This document shows positions 1 to 6,069 of a DNA stretch of 17,405 bases, in pieces. The notes beneath the pieces were generated by a model. The model was not told where the DNA came from, ran no database searches, and saw nothing but the letters and a program-made list of their open reading frames with translations. The stretch covers positions 1-17,405 of the forward strand of contig USEU01000045.1 in NCBI GenBank assembly GCA_900553805.1, in the 5' to 3' direction. Numbering within the stretch: position 1 is the first letter of the stretch; each line of letters starts with the position of its first letter. Made by a program: the position numbers and the translations under genes. This stretch comes from an uncultured Eubacteriales bacterium (GTDB lineage: Bacteria > Bacillota > Clostridia > Oscillospirales > Oscillospiraceae).

Positions 1-147
1 ACTGAAGAAGTGGGGCAAAAAGACGGCTGCGGCTCGCAGACACAATTGCGCGGTGCTGCCATAGGCAAAATTGTGAGGATATGCCGCAAGGCTGGCCCAC
101 GGGGGCCGGGTCGGTCTGCGCCGTTTTGGGGGACGCAGGCAACCTGA

Positions 148-393
148 GGAAAGGGACAAAACTCCCATGATCGCGTTTTTTCATCCCTTTTCCAGGCGGA
201 AACGGCCATCAAGCAGTACCGGCGCGAGGAGCAGTGGCGGCAGATCCGCACGGTCACGATCTTTACCATCGCCTACGGTGTGGAATTCCGGCGCAGCTGC
301 TTTGACCTGGAGGATATGACCAACTGCGCGGACAACAAGATGCTGGGCGCCAAGGCCGAGCACTACAAGCAGTTCGACCGCCGCAGACACTGA
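148..393 (+). pseudogene. Start-less coding remnant, unknown protein
   Basis: An open frame runs from just after a stop codon at 145-147 to a TGA at 391-393 and encodes about 81 residues. The last 65 or so look protein-like: a charged QYRREEQWRQIR stretch, then a TVTIFTIAYGVEFRRSCFDL segment, then a basic tail ending QFDRRRH. There is no ATG, GTG or TTG in frame before residue 50 or so, and no ribosome binding site, so the 5' part is missing or shifted out of frame. The T-rich stretch around 176-191 (GTTTTTTCATCCCTTTT) sits where the protein-like sequence begins and could be a recombination or insertion junction. I do not recognise the family. It could also be simple non-coding sequence with a chance open frame; the abrupt start makes a broken gene the better guess. 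Confidence 0.35.
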
Positions 394-399
394 CCCCCC

Positions 400-427
400 T
401 CACCCCGGAGAATCTTCTCCGGGGTGA
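400..427. repeat. Perfect 12-bp inverted repeat upstream of the response regulator
   Basis: TCACCCCGGAGA (400-411) is followed by a 4-nt loop and its exact complement TCTCCGGGGTGA (416-427). Neither strand has a U tract after the stem (AAAAAGTG on plus, GGGGGG on minus), so a standard intrinsic terminator is unlikely. It lies 7 nt after the stop of the remnant and 48 nt before the response regulator start, so it would fall in or next to that gene's leader. It could act as an mRNA end, a leader structure or an operator. Confidence 0.6.
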
Positions 428-475
428 AAAAGTGCCCCCATTGGGGAGCCGAGAGGCACAAACAGGAGAGACGAA

Positions 476-1135
476 ATGACAAAGATATTGATCGTAGAGG
501 ACGAGCGGCCCATTGCGAATCTGATCGACTGGAACCTGAGCGCCAGCGGCTATCAGTGCACCCGGGCCTATGACGGCAACACGGCTGCGGATCTCATCAT
601 GGAGCACAGCTATGACCTGGTGCTACTGGACATCATGCTGCCCGGCATCAACGGCTATGAGCTGCTGCGGCAGATCAAGCCCACCGGCACCCCGGTGATC
701 TTCATCACCGCCAAGGGCAGCGTGCAGGACCGGGTGCAGGGCCTGCGGGCCGGGGCGGACGACTATCTGGTGAAGCCCTTTGAAATCGTGGAGCTGATCG
801 CCCGGGTGGAGTCGGTGCTCCGCCGGGCGGGCAAGAGCAGCCCCATCTATACCCTGGGGGACGTGACGGTGGACACCGAGTCCATGCTGGTCACCAAGGC
901 CGGGGTGCCCGTCACCCTGACCCGGAAGGAATACGACCTGCTGGTGCTGTTCCTCCAGAACCAGAACGTGGCCCTGTTCCGGGAGACCATCTATGAGCGG
1001 GTGTGGGAATCGGACTACATGGGCGACACCCGCACGGTGGACCTGCATGTGCAGCGTCTGCGCAAGAAGCTGGACTGGCAGCAGCGGCTGTGCGCCATCC
1101 ACAAGGTGGGCTACCGGCTGGAGGGGGACGGATGA
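476..1135 (+). CDS. OmpR/PhoB-family DNA-binding response regulator
   Basis: The product is 219 aa, a normal length for the OmpR/PhoB class. An N-terminal receiver domain (about residues 1-118) carries the acidic pocket E8-D9, the phospho-acceptor D52 in LVLLDIMLPGINGYELL, the switch residue T78 and the conserved K100 in YLVKPFE. A C-terminal winged-helix DNA-binding domain (about 125-216) contains LTRKEYDLLVLF and the recognition-helix region DTRTVDLHVQRLRKKL, ending in the usual KVGYRLEGDG. The protein should be phosphorylated by the kinase encoded next and act as a cytoplasmic transcription regulator. The start ATG follows AGGAGAGACGAA. The stop overlaps the kinase start (ATGA at 1132-1135), so translation is probably coupled. 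The target genes are unknown; the downstream membrane protein is an obvious candidate partner or target. Confidence 0.95.
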   Translation: MTKILIVEDERPIANLIDWNLSASGYQCTRAYDGNTAADLIMEHSYDLVLLDIMLPGINGYELLRQIKPTGTPVIFITAKGSVQDRVQGLRAGADDYLVKPFEIVELIARVESVLRRAGKSSPIYTLGDVTVDTESMLVTKAGVPVTLTRKEYDLLVLFLQNQNVALFRETIYERVWESDYMGDTRTVDLHVQRLRKKLDWQQRLCAIHKVGYRLEGDG

Positions 1136-2490
1136 AGCTTTCCGCAAAGATCACCCTGTCCGTGGTACTGATCGTCTCCCTGGCGGTGGCCATCGGCGGC
1201 TACGCCATCGTCTCGTCGGTGTTCAATGCCCAGCTGGGTCACCAGATCACCGCCGCGGCGGAGGAGACGCAGCTGATGTGCTCGGTGCTGGGCACCATGG
1301 CGGTGGAGCGGCGCACCAGCGTATCCGCCAAGGTCACGGAGCAGACGCTGGAGGAGACCCTCCAGATCGCCCCGTTCCGGGACTACCGCCTGCGGCTCGT
1401 CCACCCGCTGGCCGCCGGGCAGAACCTGACCTATAAGATCCTCAACGCCCCGGAGGGGGCCAAGGACGTATACGAGGTGGTGATCACCTGCCGCTTTTCC
1501 GTGGATCAGACCACCTATTATCTGGAAAGCCGCCACGATGTTTCCGACCTGTACCGGCTGCGGGGGCAGTATCTGGTCACCTTCCGGCTGGTGTACCTGG
1601 CGGCGGTGGCCTTCAGCCTGGCGGCGGGCATCGCCCTGGGAACGGTGCTCACCGCGCCCATCCGCAACCTGTCCCGCTCCGCCCGGCAGATCGCCGGGGG
1701 CAATTACAGCGTCCGGGCCAATGTGCACACCGCCGACGAGATCGGCATCCTGGCCGCCCAGTTCAACCACATGACCCAGGAGCTGGAAAGCCACATCCAA
1801 TCCCTGGAGCTGGCCACCCAGCAGCAGAAGGATTTTACCGCCGCCTTTGCCCACGAGCTGAAAACGCCCCTGACCTCCATCATCGGCTACGCCGATACCC
1901 TGCGCAGCCGCAAGCTGCCGGAGGAGCAGCAGTTTGAGGCGGCCAGCTTCATCTTCTCCGAGGGGCGGCGGCTGGAGACCATGTCCCACAGCCTGCTGCG
2001 CCTGTTCTCCCTGGAAAGCGAAGCGCCGAAAATGCAGCGTTTCTCCGCGCTGGCCCTGGCCAGAGGCGTGGAGGAGAGCATCTGCTATCCTTTGAAGCAG
2101 CGCAAGCTGGTGCTGGAACTGCGGGTGGAGGACGCCGTGATCACAGGCGAAAAGAGTCTGCTGGAAATTCTGCTGTACAACCTGGTGGACAACGCCCGCA
2201 AGGCCTCCAATCCGGGCAGCAAGATCACCATTCTGGGCACTCCCGCCCCGGTAGGCTACTGCTTTGCCGTGAAGGACCGGGGCCGGGGCATCCCGCCGGA
2301 GGCCATCAGCCGGATCACGGAGCCATTCTACATGGTGGACAAATCCCGCGCCCGGGCAGAGGGCGGCGCGGGACTGGGCCTGGCGCTGTGCAAGCGGATC
2401 GCCGAGCTGCACGGCGCACGGCTGCACTATGAGAGCATCGTGGGCCGGGGCACGGTGGTATCCTTTGTGCTGAGGGAGGTGGCGAAATGA
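1132..2490 (+). CDS. Membrane sensor histidine kinase (HAMP-HisKA-HATPase)
   Basis: The product is 452 aa from the ATG at 1132, preceded by GGAGGGGGACGG. The frame is open further upstream, but that part only shadows the response regulator. Transmembrane helix 1 is at about residues 7-28. A roughly 120-residue extracytoplasmic sensor region follows, then transmembrane helix 2 at about 151-172 and a HAMP linker at about 170-223. The HisKA domain carries the phospho-acceptor H241 in FAHELKTPLTSIIGY. The ATP-binding domain shows the N-box (N350 and N354 in LLYNLVDNARKAS), a D-box (D382, G384, G386 in VKDRGRGIP) and the G2 box (G411-G416 in GGAGLGLALCKRI). All catalytic motifs are present, so it should autophosphorylate and phosphorylate the upstream regulator. 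The signal is unknown. The stop overlaps the next gene's ATG (2487-2490). Confidence 0.95.
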   Translation: MKLSAKITLSVVLIVSLAVAIGGYAIVSSVFNAQLGHQITAAAEETQLMCSVLGTMAVERRTSVSAKVTEQTLEETLQIAPFRDYRLRLVHPLAAGQNLTYKILNAPEGAKDVYEVVITCRFSVDQTTYYLESRHDVSDLYRLRGQYLVTFRLVYLAAVAFSLAAGIALGTVLTAPIRNLSRSARQIAGGNYSVRANVHTADEIGILAAQFNHMTQELESHIQSLELATQQQKDFTAAFAHELKTPLTSIIGYADTLRSRKLPEEQQFEAASFIFSEGRRLETMSHSLLRLFSLESEAPKMQRFSALALARGVEESICYPLKQRKLVLELRVEDAVITGEKSLLEILLYNLVDNARKASNPGSKITILGTPAPVGYCFAVKDRGRGIPPEAISRITEPFYMVDKSRARAEGGAGLGLALCKRIAELHGARLHYESIVGRGTVVSFVLREVAK

Positions 2491-3242
2491 AAAATTGGCT
2501 GATCATCCTGCTGGTGGCGGCGGTGGTGGCGGCGGGCGCGTTCCTGCCGGAGCTGCTGCTGAAATGGAGCCGCCCCCCGGAGCTGGACATGGAGGTCCAG
2601 CAGGTGGCCGTCACCTCCCAGAGCTCCTCGGATTACACCTGGCGCATGGGCACTTTGGCCGAGAGCTTCTACGGCGAGGGGGAGCAGCTGCTCACCACCT
2701 ACATTTCCCAGACCGACCCGGAGGAGAGCGAGGGGGAGGAATACGCCCAGTTCCTGGCGGAATTTGACCGGCTAGCCAGGGCCGGCGTCATGCCCCAGGA
2801 GGCCCGGGACCTGCTCCGGGACGACACGGACTACCGCATCCGCTACTATTACATGTTCGACAGTCAGGCCGTCAGCGGCTTCCGCTACGCGGAGTTCACG
2901 GCGGCTGCCTCCAACTGGCGCATCCATGCCTGCATGGATGTGGAAAGCGGCCGCCTGGTGCGGCTGGACTACGGCGGCAGCAAGCTGTTCCCCGGCGGGG
3001 ACATCACCCCCCAGACCAGCTGGTACGACGTGCTGCGGGGCTTCGGGCAATACCTGGGGCTGTCCGAGGACACCGTGGCCGTGGAAACGGCGGAATCCCA
3101 AGGGGCCAGAAAGTACTACGATTCCATCACCGCGGACCGCCGCACCGCCCCTGTGGCCGCGGGCGGCAGCGCCTGGCTGGAGCTGCGGGTCCTGCGGGAG
3201 AACTACATGGCCACCGTCACCGTATACCGGGACGGAAAATGA
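2487..3242 (+). CDS. Membrane-anchored extracytoplasmic protein of unknown function, third gene of the two-component operon
   Basis: The product is 251 aa. It begins with a short cytoplasmic MKNW, then one hydrophobic helix (about residues 4-24, LIILLVAAVVAAGAFLPELLL). No lipobox cysteine is present, so it is probably an uncleaved N-terminal membrane anchor. The remaining 225 residues are polar and should lie outside the cell. They include an acidic stretch (DPEESEGEEYAQF), a YRIRYYYMF segment and a late beta-rich part (WLELRVLRENYMATVTVYRD). I do not recognise a family. The gene overlaps the kinase by 4 nt (ATGA) and has its own ribosome binding site (GGGAGGTGGCGAA), so it is very likely made with the two-component pair. 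A role as accessory sensor or kinase modulator is inferred only from this linkage. Confidence 0.85.
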   Translation: MKNWLIILLVAAVVAAGAFLPELLLKWSRPPELDMEVQQVAVTSQSSSDYTWRMGTLAESFYGEGEQLLTTYISQTDPEESEGEEYAQFLAEFDRLARAGVMPQEARDLLRDDTDYRIRYYYMFDSQAVSGFRYAEFTAAASNWRIHACMDVESGRLVRLDYGGSKLFPGGDITPQTSWYDVLRGFGQYLGLSEDTVAVETAESQGARKYYDSITADRRTAPVAAGGSAWLELRVLRENYMATVTVYRDGK

Positions 3243-3257
3243 TGCAAACTGGATACA

Positions 3258-3329
3258 AAACCGCGCCTTTTCGGATGCATTTCCCTTTTACTGTATCAGT
3301 AAGAAGGAAAAGCCGAAGAGACGCGGTTT
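3258..3329. terminator. Long imperfect hairpin after the two-component operon (possible terminator)
   Basis: The two arms (3258-3293 and 3297-3329) fold back around a TAT loop. Outermost is AAACCGCG with CGCGGTTT. Next is CTTTTCGG with CCGAAGAG, then TTTCC with GGAAA, and innermost TTACTG with CAGTAA. There are only a few mismatches and one 3-nt bulge. It begins 15 nt after the stop of the membrane protein gene. The plus-strand tail (CTCTATAGG) is only weakly U-rich, so an unusual terminator, an mRNA-stabilising stem or a degenerate palindromic element are all possible. Confidence 0.5.
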
Positions 3330-3342
3330 CTCTATAGGCGCA

Positions 3343-3407
3343 CCCCTTGGCTCCCCTGAAAGGGGAGCTGGCAGGCCCAAGGGGCCTGACTGAGGGGTTT
3401 GCGGTAG
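3343..3407 (-). repeat. Dispersed palindromic intergenic repeat, copy 1
   Basis: The segment holds two adjacent hairpins: GCTCCCCT/AGGGGAGC (3350-3357 and 3361-3368) and CAGGCCC/GGGCCTG. It ends GAGGGGTTTGCGGTAG. Read on the minus strand it begins CTACCGCAAACCCCTCAG and contains CAGCTCCCCTTTCAGGGG. The copy at 8408-8465 shares both features on the plus strand, apart from one A. This marks it as a dispersed repeat family and not a gene-specific terminator. Confidence 0.65.
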
Positions 3408-3432
3408 GCACCTGAGGTTCCTTCAGGCCGTA

Positions 3433-3475
3433 GGCGAATTCGCAGAATGTCCGTTGCGGATTGTACGAATTCGCC
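3433..3475. repeat. Inverted repeat around GGCGAATTCG, including a 17-nt sequence repeated at 8365
   Basis: GGCGAATTCG (3433-3442) is inverted as CGAATTCGCC (3466-3475), with 23 nt between. The right arm lies within GATTGTACGAATTCGCC (3459-3475). That 17-mer occurs again, identical and in the same orientation, at 8365-8381. Both occurrences sit inside repeat-rich spacers. Confidence 0.6.
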
Positions 3476-3536
3476 TGGGATTCCTGGAATGGTATTCTGC
3501 ATCCCGCAGAAACCCCACCGCCACGCTACGCGCGGC

Positions 3537-3569
3537 CCTCCTCCCCTTTCAGGGGAGGTTTAAGGGGGG
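3537..3569 (+). repeat. Dispersed palindromic intergenic repeat, partial copy 2
   Basis: A perfect 8-bp hairpin, CCTCCCCT/AGGGGAGG (3540-3547 and 3551-3558) with loop TTC, is followed by TTTAAGGGGGG. It shares the CTCCCCTTTCAGGGG core with copies at 3343-3407 and 8408-8465 but lacks the second hairpin. The rest of 3243-3613 shows no gene; a promoter for the lipoprotein genes is not obvious. Confidence 0.55.
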
Positions 3570-3613
3570 CGCTTGGGAAAGCAGATGAGAAAAGCAGGAA
3601 AAAGGAGCATTTT

Positions 3614-5041
3614 ATGAAAATCAAGCCTTTAAACTATTTCCGCTGCCTGGTGATTTGCCTGGTATCGCTGTTGCTGTGTGCCTGTCAGGCCGGGGCGGCA
3701 GTCCCAAATGAGGAAACGCAGATGCTGCCGGAAAGCGGCTCCGGCGCTTCCTATCAAAGCGCCTTCACCAGCACCGACGGCAGTGTAAGCTTTGTGATGG
3801 ATATTGACCAGGCTGTTGACCTGCCCGCCGGCCCCGTTGTGCAGGTTCAGCCTCATTTCCTGACGGGCGAGGACGCGAAAAGAGTGGCCCAGGCTCTCTT
3901 CCCCGATGCGGCGTTTTTTGAAGCGGAGCCGGAGCAGGCGGAGAATCTTTCCAAGGGTGAGATTCAGGCAAAGCTGGACAGATGGTCCCAGTATGCGGAT
4001 ATGGACGCGCTGACCGGGCTGTGCGGCGATTCGGCAACGGCGGATTATGTGGAGCTGATCGGGGCCTTTCTTGCGGATTATCAGCGCCTGTATGACCAGG
4101 CACCCACAGAAAAATCCCATACGCCCTGCCAGTGGGAGATGCGCAATGAAGCGGTATATTCCCTTACGGCGCAGGAGCTTGCCGAAGCCTCTACGGCGGA
4201 TTTCAATGACGAGGTGTCCGCCCAGTTTACCGCAAACGGAATTCCCTATCGCTTCACCGCCTCCACCCGGAACAAAAGCGATTATCAGGTAAACATGATC
4301 TCCTGCTACATATACGACGGCATCTGCCCCCGGAATCTGGACGACGAAATTTTCACCGCCAGACTGTGCCGGACGGGGGAACCCTCCCAGGCGCAGCTGG
4401 AGCTTATCAAATCCCAGGCGCAGCAGCTGCTGTCCGCCTTCGCCCTGGGGCAGTGGCAGGTGGACGAATGCGATGTCAAAAGGGAAGCAGGCGGCAGCGA
4501 GGCGGAATATCTGGTATACGTAAACGCCGTGCCGGTGGTGAGCGGCGTTGCCGCGCTGCGGCAGCCGCAGATTAGAGCTTTGCGAAGCCCCGACGGCAAG
4601 TCAGACTACTATCTGACGGACGCCAACTTCGTTTTTTCGGCCAACGGGGACCTTATTTCCTTCACTCTGTTTTCTCCGCTGGACATCCAGGAAACTGTAA
4701 GCGAGGGCGTGCAGCCCCTCGGCATTGAGGGCCTGCTGGCCCAGGTGCAGCAGCATCTGGCGCAGACCTGCGCGTATGACTACGGCAACGGATTTGGCTC
4801 CCTCCTGCAAGGCCTCCAGATGGAGGTGCAGTGCACGGTGACGGTCTCCGAAATCGAATACGGTCTGGCCCGCACCGGGGGCGAGGGCAGCTTCCGCTAT
4901 GTGCCCGCGCTGGCGCTGAAAGGAACTTCCGAGTATATTGGAAAGGCAGACGGCAAAACCTATTATACCAGCGAAGCCCCCGAACTTCTGCTTGTGATGA
5001 ACGCGGCAGACGGAACAATCATCCGCGCCGCAAACGGATAG
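3614..5041 (+). CDS. Lipoprotein, resembles DUF6034-type proteins
   Basis: The product is 475 aa from the ATG at 3614, preceded by AAAAAGGAGCATTTT. The frame stays open upstream, but that part reads through repeat sequence and has no ribosome binding site. The N-terminus is a lipoprotein signal: basic MKIK, a hydrophobic core, and the lipobox LCAC with C24 as the lipidated residue. The mature protein should therefore be tethered outside the membrane. The early segment (DIDQAVDLPAGPVVQVQPHFLTGEDAKRVAQALF, about residues 58-97) reminds me of the DUF6034 lipoproteins of gut Clostridia, which share the pattern of an acidic strand, VxVxPH and then an F-T-x-E/G-D helix. This is from memory and unverified. 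No catalytic motif is visible and the function is unknown. The gene lies 30 nt upstream of a second lipoprotein gene, so the two probably form an operon. Confidence 0.85.
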   Translation: MKIKPLNYFRCLVICLVSLLLCACQAGAAVPNEETQMLPESGSGASYQSAFTSTDGSVSFVMDIDQAVDLPAGPVVQVQPHFLTGEDAKRVAQALFPDAAFFEAEPEQAENLSKGEIQAKLDRWSQYADMDALTGLCGDSATADYVELIGAFLADYQRLYDQAPTEKSHTPCQWEMRNEAVYSLTAQELAEASTADFNDEVSAQFTANGIPYRFTASTRNKSDYQVNMISCYIYDGICPRNLDDEIFTARLCRTGEPSQAQLELIKSQAQQLLSAFALGQWQVDECDVKREAGGSEAEYLVYVNAVPVVSGVAALRQPQIRALRSPDGKSDYYLTDANFVFSANGDLISFTLFSPLDIQETVSEGVQPLGIEGLLAQVQQHLAQTCAYDYGNGFGSLLQGLQMEVQCTVTVSEIEYGLARTGGEGSFRYVPALALKGTSEYIGKADGKTYYTSEAPELLLVMNAADGTIIRAANG

Positions 5042-5071
5042 CATCCGAATAAATAAAAGGAGGATTCCACC

Positions 5072-5536
5072 ATGAAAAAACTGTTTCTGGCACTGCTGGC
5101 ATTCTGCCTGACCCTTACCGGCTGCGGGAGGCAGCAGGTACGCTCCGGCTTCACCACCGTCATGCGGCAGGATGTGGCCATCTCCCTGAACGCCCCCGCC
5201 GGGCCGGTGCTGGCGGCGCTGGGCGCGCCCTTCGGCTACGGCGAGAGCAAAAGCGGCGTGTACGCCGGGGTGGAGAAAACCTATCAGTTCACCGGCCTGC
5301 GGCTGAAGACCTTCCAGAGCCAGGACGGCGAACGGATCCTGGGCATGATGATCACCGCCGCCGGGATGCAGACCCCGGAGGGCATCTGCGTGGGCGATTC
5401 CGCCGCCCGGGTCCGGGAGTGCTTCGGCGACGACGCCATCCAAGACAACTGCTGCGTCGTCAGCCGCTCCCAGGAGCAGCTGACCGTGCTGCTGGAGCAC
5501 GACGTCGTCACCGCCATCCAATATACGCTTTTGTGA
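5072..5536 (+). CDS. Small lipoprotein of unknown function
   Basis: The product is 154 aa, with ATG preceded by AAAGGAGGATTCCACC. The signal peptide ends in the lipobox LTGC with C18 as the lipidated residue. The mature part seems to contain two related halves. One is around residues 43-60 (PAGPVLAALGAPFGYGES) and one around 109-125 (GICVGDSAARVRECFGDD). Each resembles the 'vGd...V...lG.p' pattern seen in small beta-rich envelope lipoproteins. That resemblance is only a fold-level guess. The spacing to the upstream lipoprotein gene (30 nt) suggests co-transcription, and a hairpin terminator follows 62 nt after the stop. I cannot assign a function. Confidence 0.85.
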   Translation: MKKLFLALLAFCLTLTGCGRQQVRSGFTTVMRQDVAISLNAPAGPVLAALGAPFGYGESKSGVYAGVEKTYQFTGLRLKTFQSQDGERILGMMITAAGMQTPEGICVGDSAARVRECFGDDAIQDNCCVVSRSQEQLTVLLEHDVVTAIQYTLL

Positions 5537-5598
5537 GAAGCTCTGATTCAATCGGCAAGAGCTGGCAGTGAGGGATTTTGTTCCCAGGCAAGAGATGG

Positions 5599-5633
5599 AA
5601 AATGGAGGAATACTGTATGTATTCCCCATTTTT
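5599..5633 (+). terminator. Intrinsic terminator of the lipoprotein operon
   Basis: The stem 5599-5613 pairs with 5619-5632 around a TGTAT loop, with GGAATAC/GTATTCC at the top, one bulged A (5606) and AAAATGG/CCATTTT at the base. The 3' arm ends in a TTTTT run. Its position 60 nt after the small lipoprotein gene fits transcription termination there. Confidence 0.6.
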
Positions 5634-5711
5634 CATCCCGCAGCATGGGAGCAAAAGACCCGCTGTCCAGCCGCAGACGATTGATTCAGAGGTTCTCTAT
5701 GAATATTTACC

Positions 5712-5763
5712 ATTTTTGCTTCCCTCTCCCGTCAGTGCGGGCCAGAGGGAAGCAAAAATTTTT
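5712..5763. terminator. Perfect 16-bp hairpin with U tails on both strands
   Basis: ATTTTTGCTTCCCTCT (5712-5727) pairs exactly with AGAGGGAAGCAAAAAT (5744-5759). The loop can form a further CCCG/CGGG stem. The right side runs into TTTTT, and the minus strand mirrors this, so it can terminate in either direction. It lies between the lipoprotein operon terminator and the xpt promoter and probably insulates the riboswitch unit. Confidence 0.6.
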
Positions 5764-5836
5764 GACGGAAATGCAGATAGAATCCCAACTCTCTTTGTGC
5801 ATTACGGAGGAAAACCGGGAAATGCCCCAAACCGGG

Positions 5837-5865
5837 TTGACATTCCGGGAAATTTCGATTACGAT
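5837..5865 (+). promoter_or_regulatory. Sigma-A promoter of the xpt riboswitch unit
   Basis: A consensus -35 box TTGACA (5837-5842) and a -10 box TACGAT (5860-5865) are separated by exactly 17 nt. Transcription would start near 5872, a few bases before the aptamer. The box CCGGGAAAT occurs at 5815-5823 and again at 5845-5853, once upstream of the -35 and once in the spacer. These could be operator half-sites, but no regulator is evident. Confidence 0.75.
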
Positions 5866-5879
5866 TAGGTCAAACTTCA

Positions 5880-5960
5880 CTTGTACCGATATAGGTTCGG
5901 ATAAATGGCCCGAATGTTTCTACCGTGACGCCTGCCCAAGTCACGACTATTGGTAGCGAG
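5880..5960 (+). ncRNA. Purine riboswitch aptamer (guanine type)
   Basis: P1 pairs CTTGTACCGA (5880-5889) with TTGGTAGCGAG (5950-5960), with one bulged G. P2 is TTCGG/CCGAA with L2 ATAAATGGC. J2/3 reads GTTTCTACC, the invariant sequence of the family. P3 is CGTGAC/GTCACG with L3 GCCTGCCCAA. J3/1 is ACTA, whose C corresponds to C74, the residue that pairs with guanine or hypoxanthine (adenine riboswitches have U). GG in L2 and CC in L3 can make the usual kissing pairs. The position directly upstream of xpt fits the known pattern in which purine binding represses the gene. L3 is longer than the usual 7 nt. Confidence 0.9.
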
Positions 5961-5980
5961 AGGGGAAGTGTCCCCTTTTT
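5961..5980 (+). terminator. First short terminator after the riboswitch aptamer
   Basis: AGGGGA (5961-5966), loop AGTG and TCCCCT (5971-5976) run into TTTTT (5976-5980). It abuts the 3' side of P1, the usual place for a riboswitch expression platform. The stem is only 6 bp. Confidence 0.55.
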
Positions 5981-5995
5981 GCACCCGTAGTCTAT

Positions 5996-6052
5996 GACGA
6001 ATCGAAGCAGGCCGGTATTGGGCTCCCTGCGGCGGTTCGTCCTTTATTTTTT
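5996..6052 (+). terminator. Second, strong terminator in the xpt leader
   Basis: The 16-nt arms 5996-6011 (GACGAATCGAAGCAGG) and 6026-6041 (CCTGCGGCGGTTCGTC) make 14 pairs with one tandem A/G mismatch. They are followed by CTTTATTTTTT (6042-6052). The structure ends only 6 nt before the AGGAGGGG ribosome binding site of xpt, so readthrough of this stem decides whether xpt is made. Bases 6007-6012 (GCAGGC) are complementary to GCCTGC in the aptamer's L3 loop (5930-5935). Confidence 0.75.
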
Positions 6053-6069
6053 ATCAGGAGGGGTTCCCA

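Noticed and set aside
1003..1131. Upstream extension of the histidine kinase frame
   Set aside because: It overlaps the DNA-binding domain of the response regulator in another frame; ATG 1132 has its own ribosome binding site and starts the first membrane helix.
5578..5868. Possible 96-aa gene between the lipoproteins and xpt
   Set aside because: It runs through two perfect hairpins and the -35/-10 promoter, has no ribosome binding site and no protein-like pattern.
5880..5960. Adenine or 2'-deoxyguanosine riboswitch
   Set aside because: The J3/1 sequence ACTA has C at the specificity position, and J2/3 is the standard GTTTCTACC, which points to guanine or hypoxanthine.
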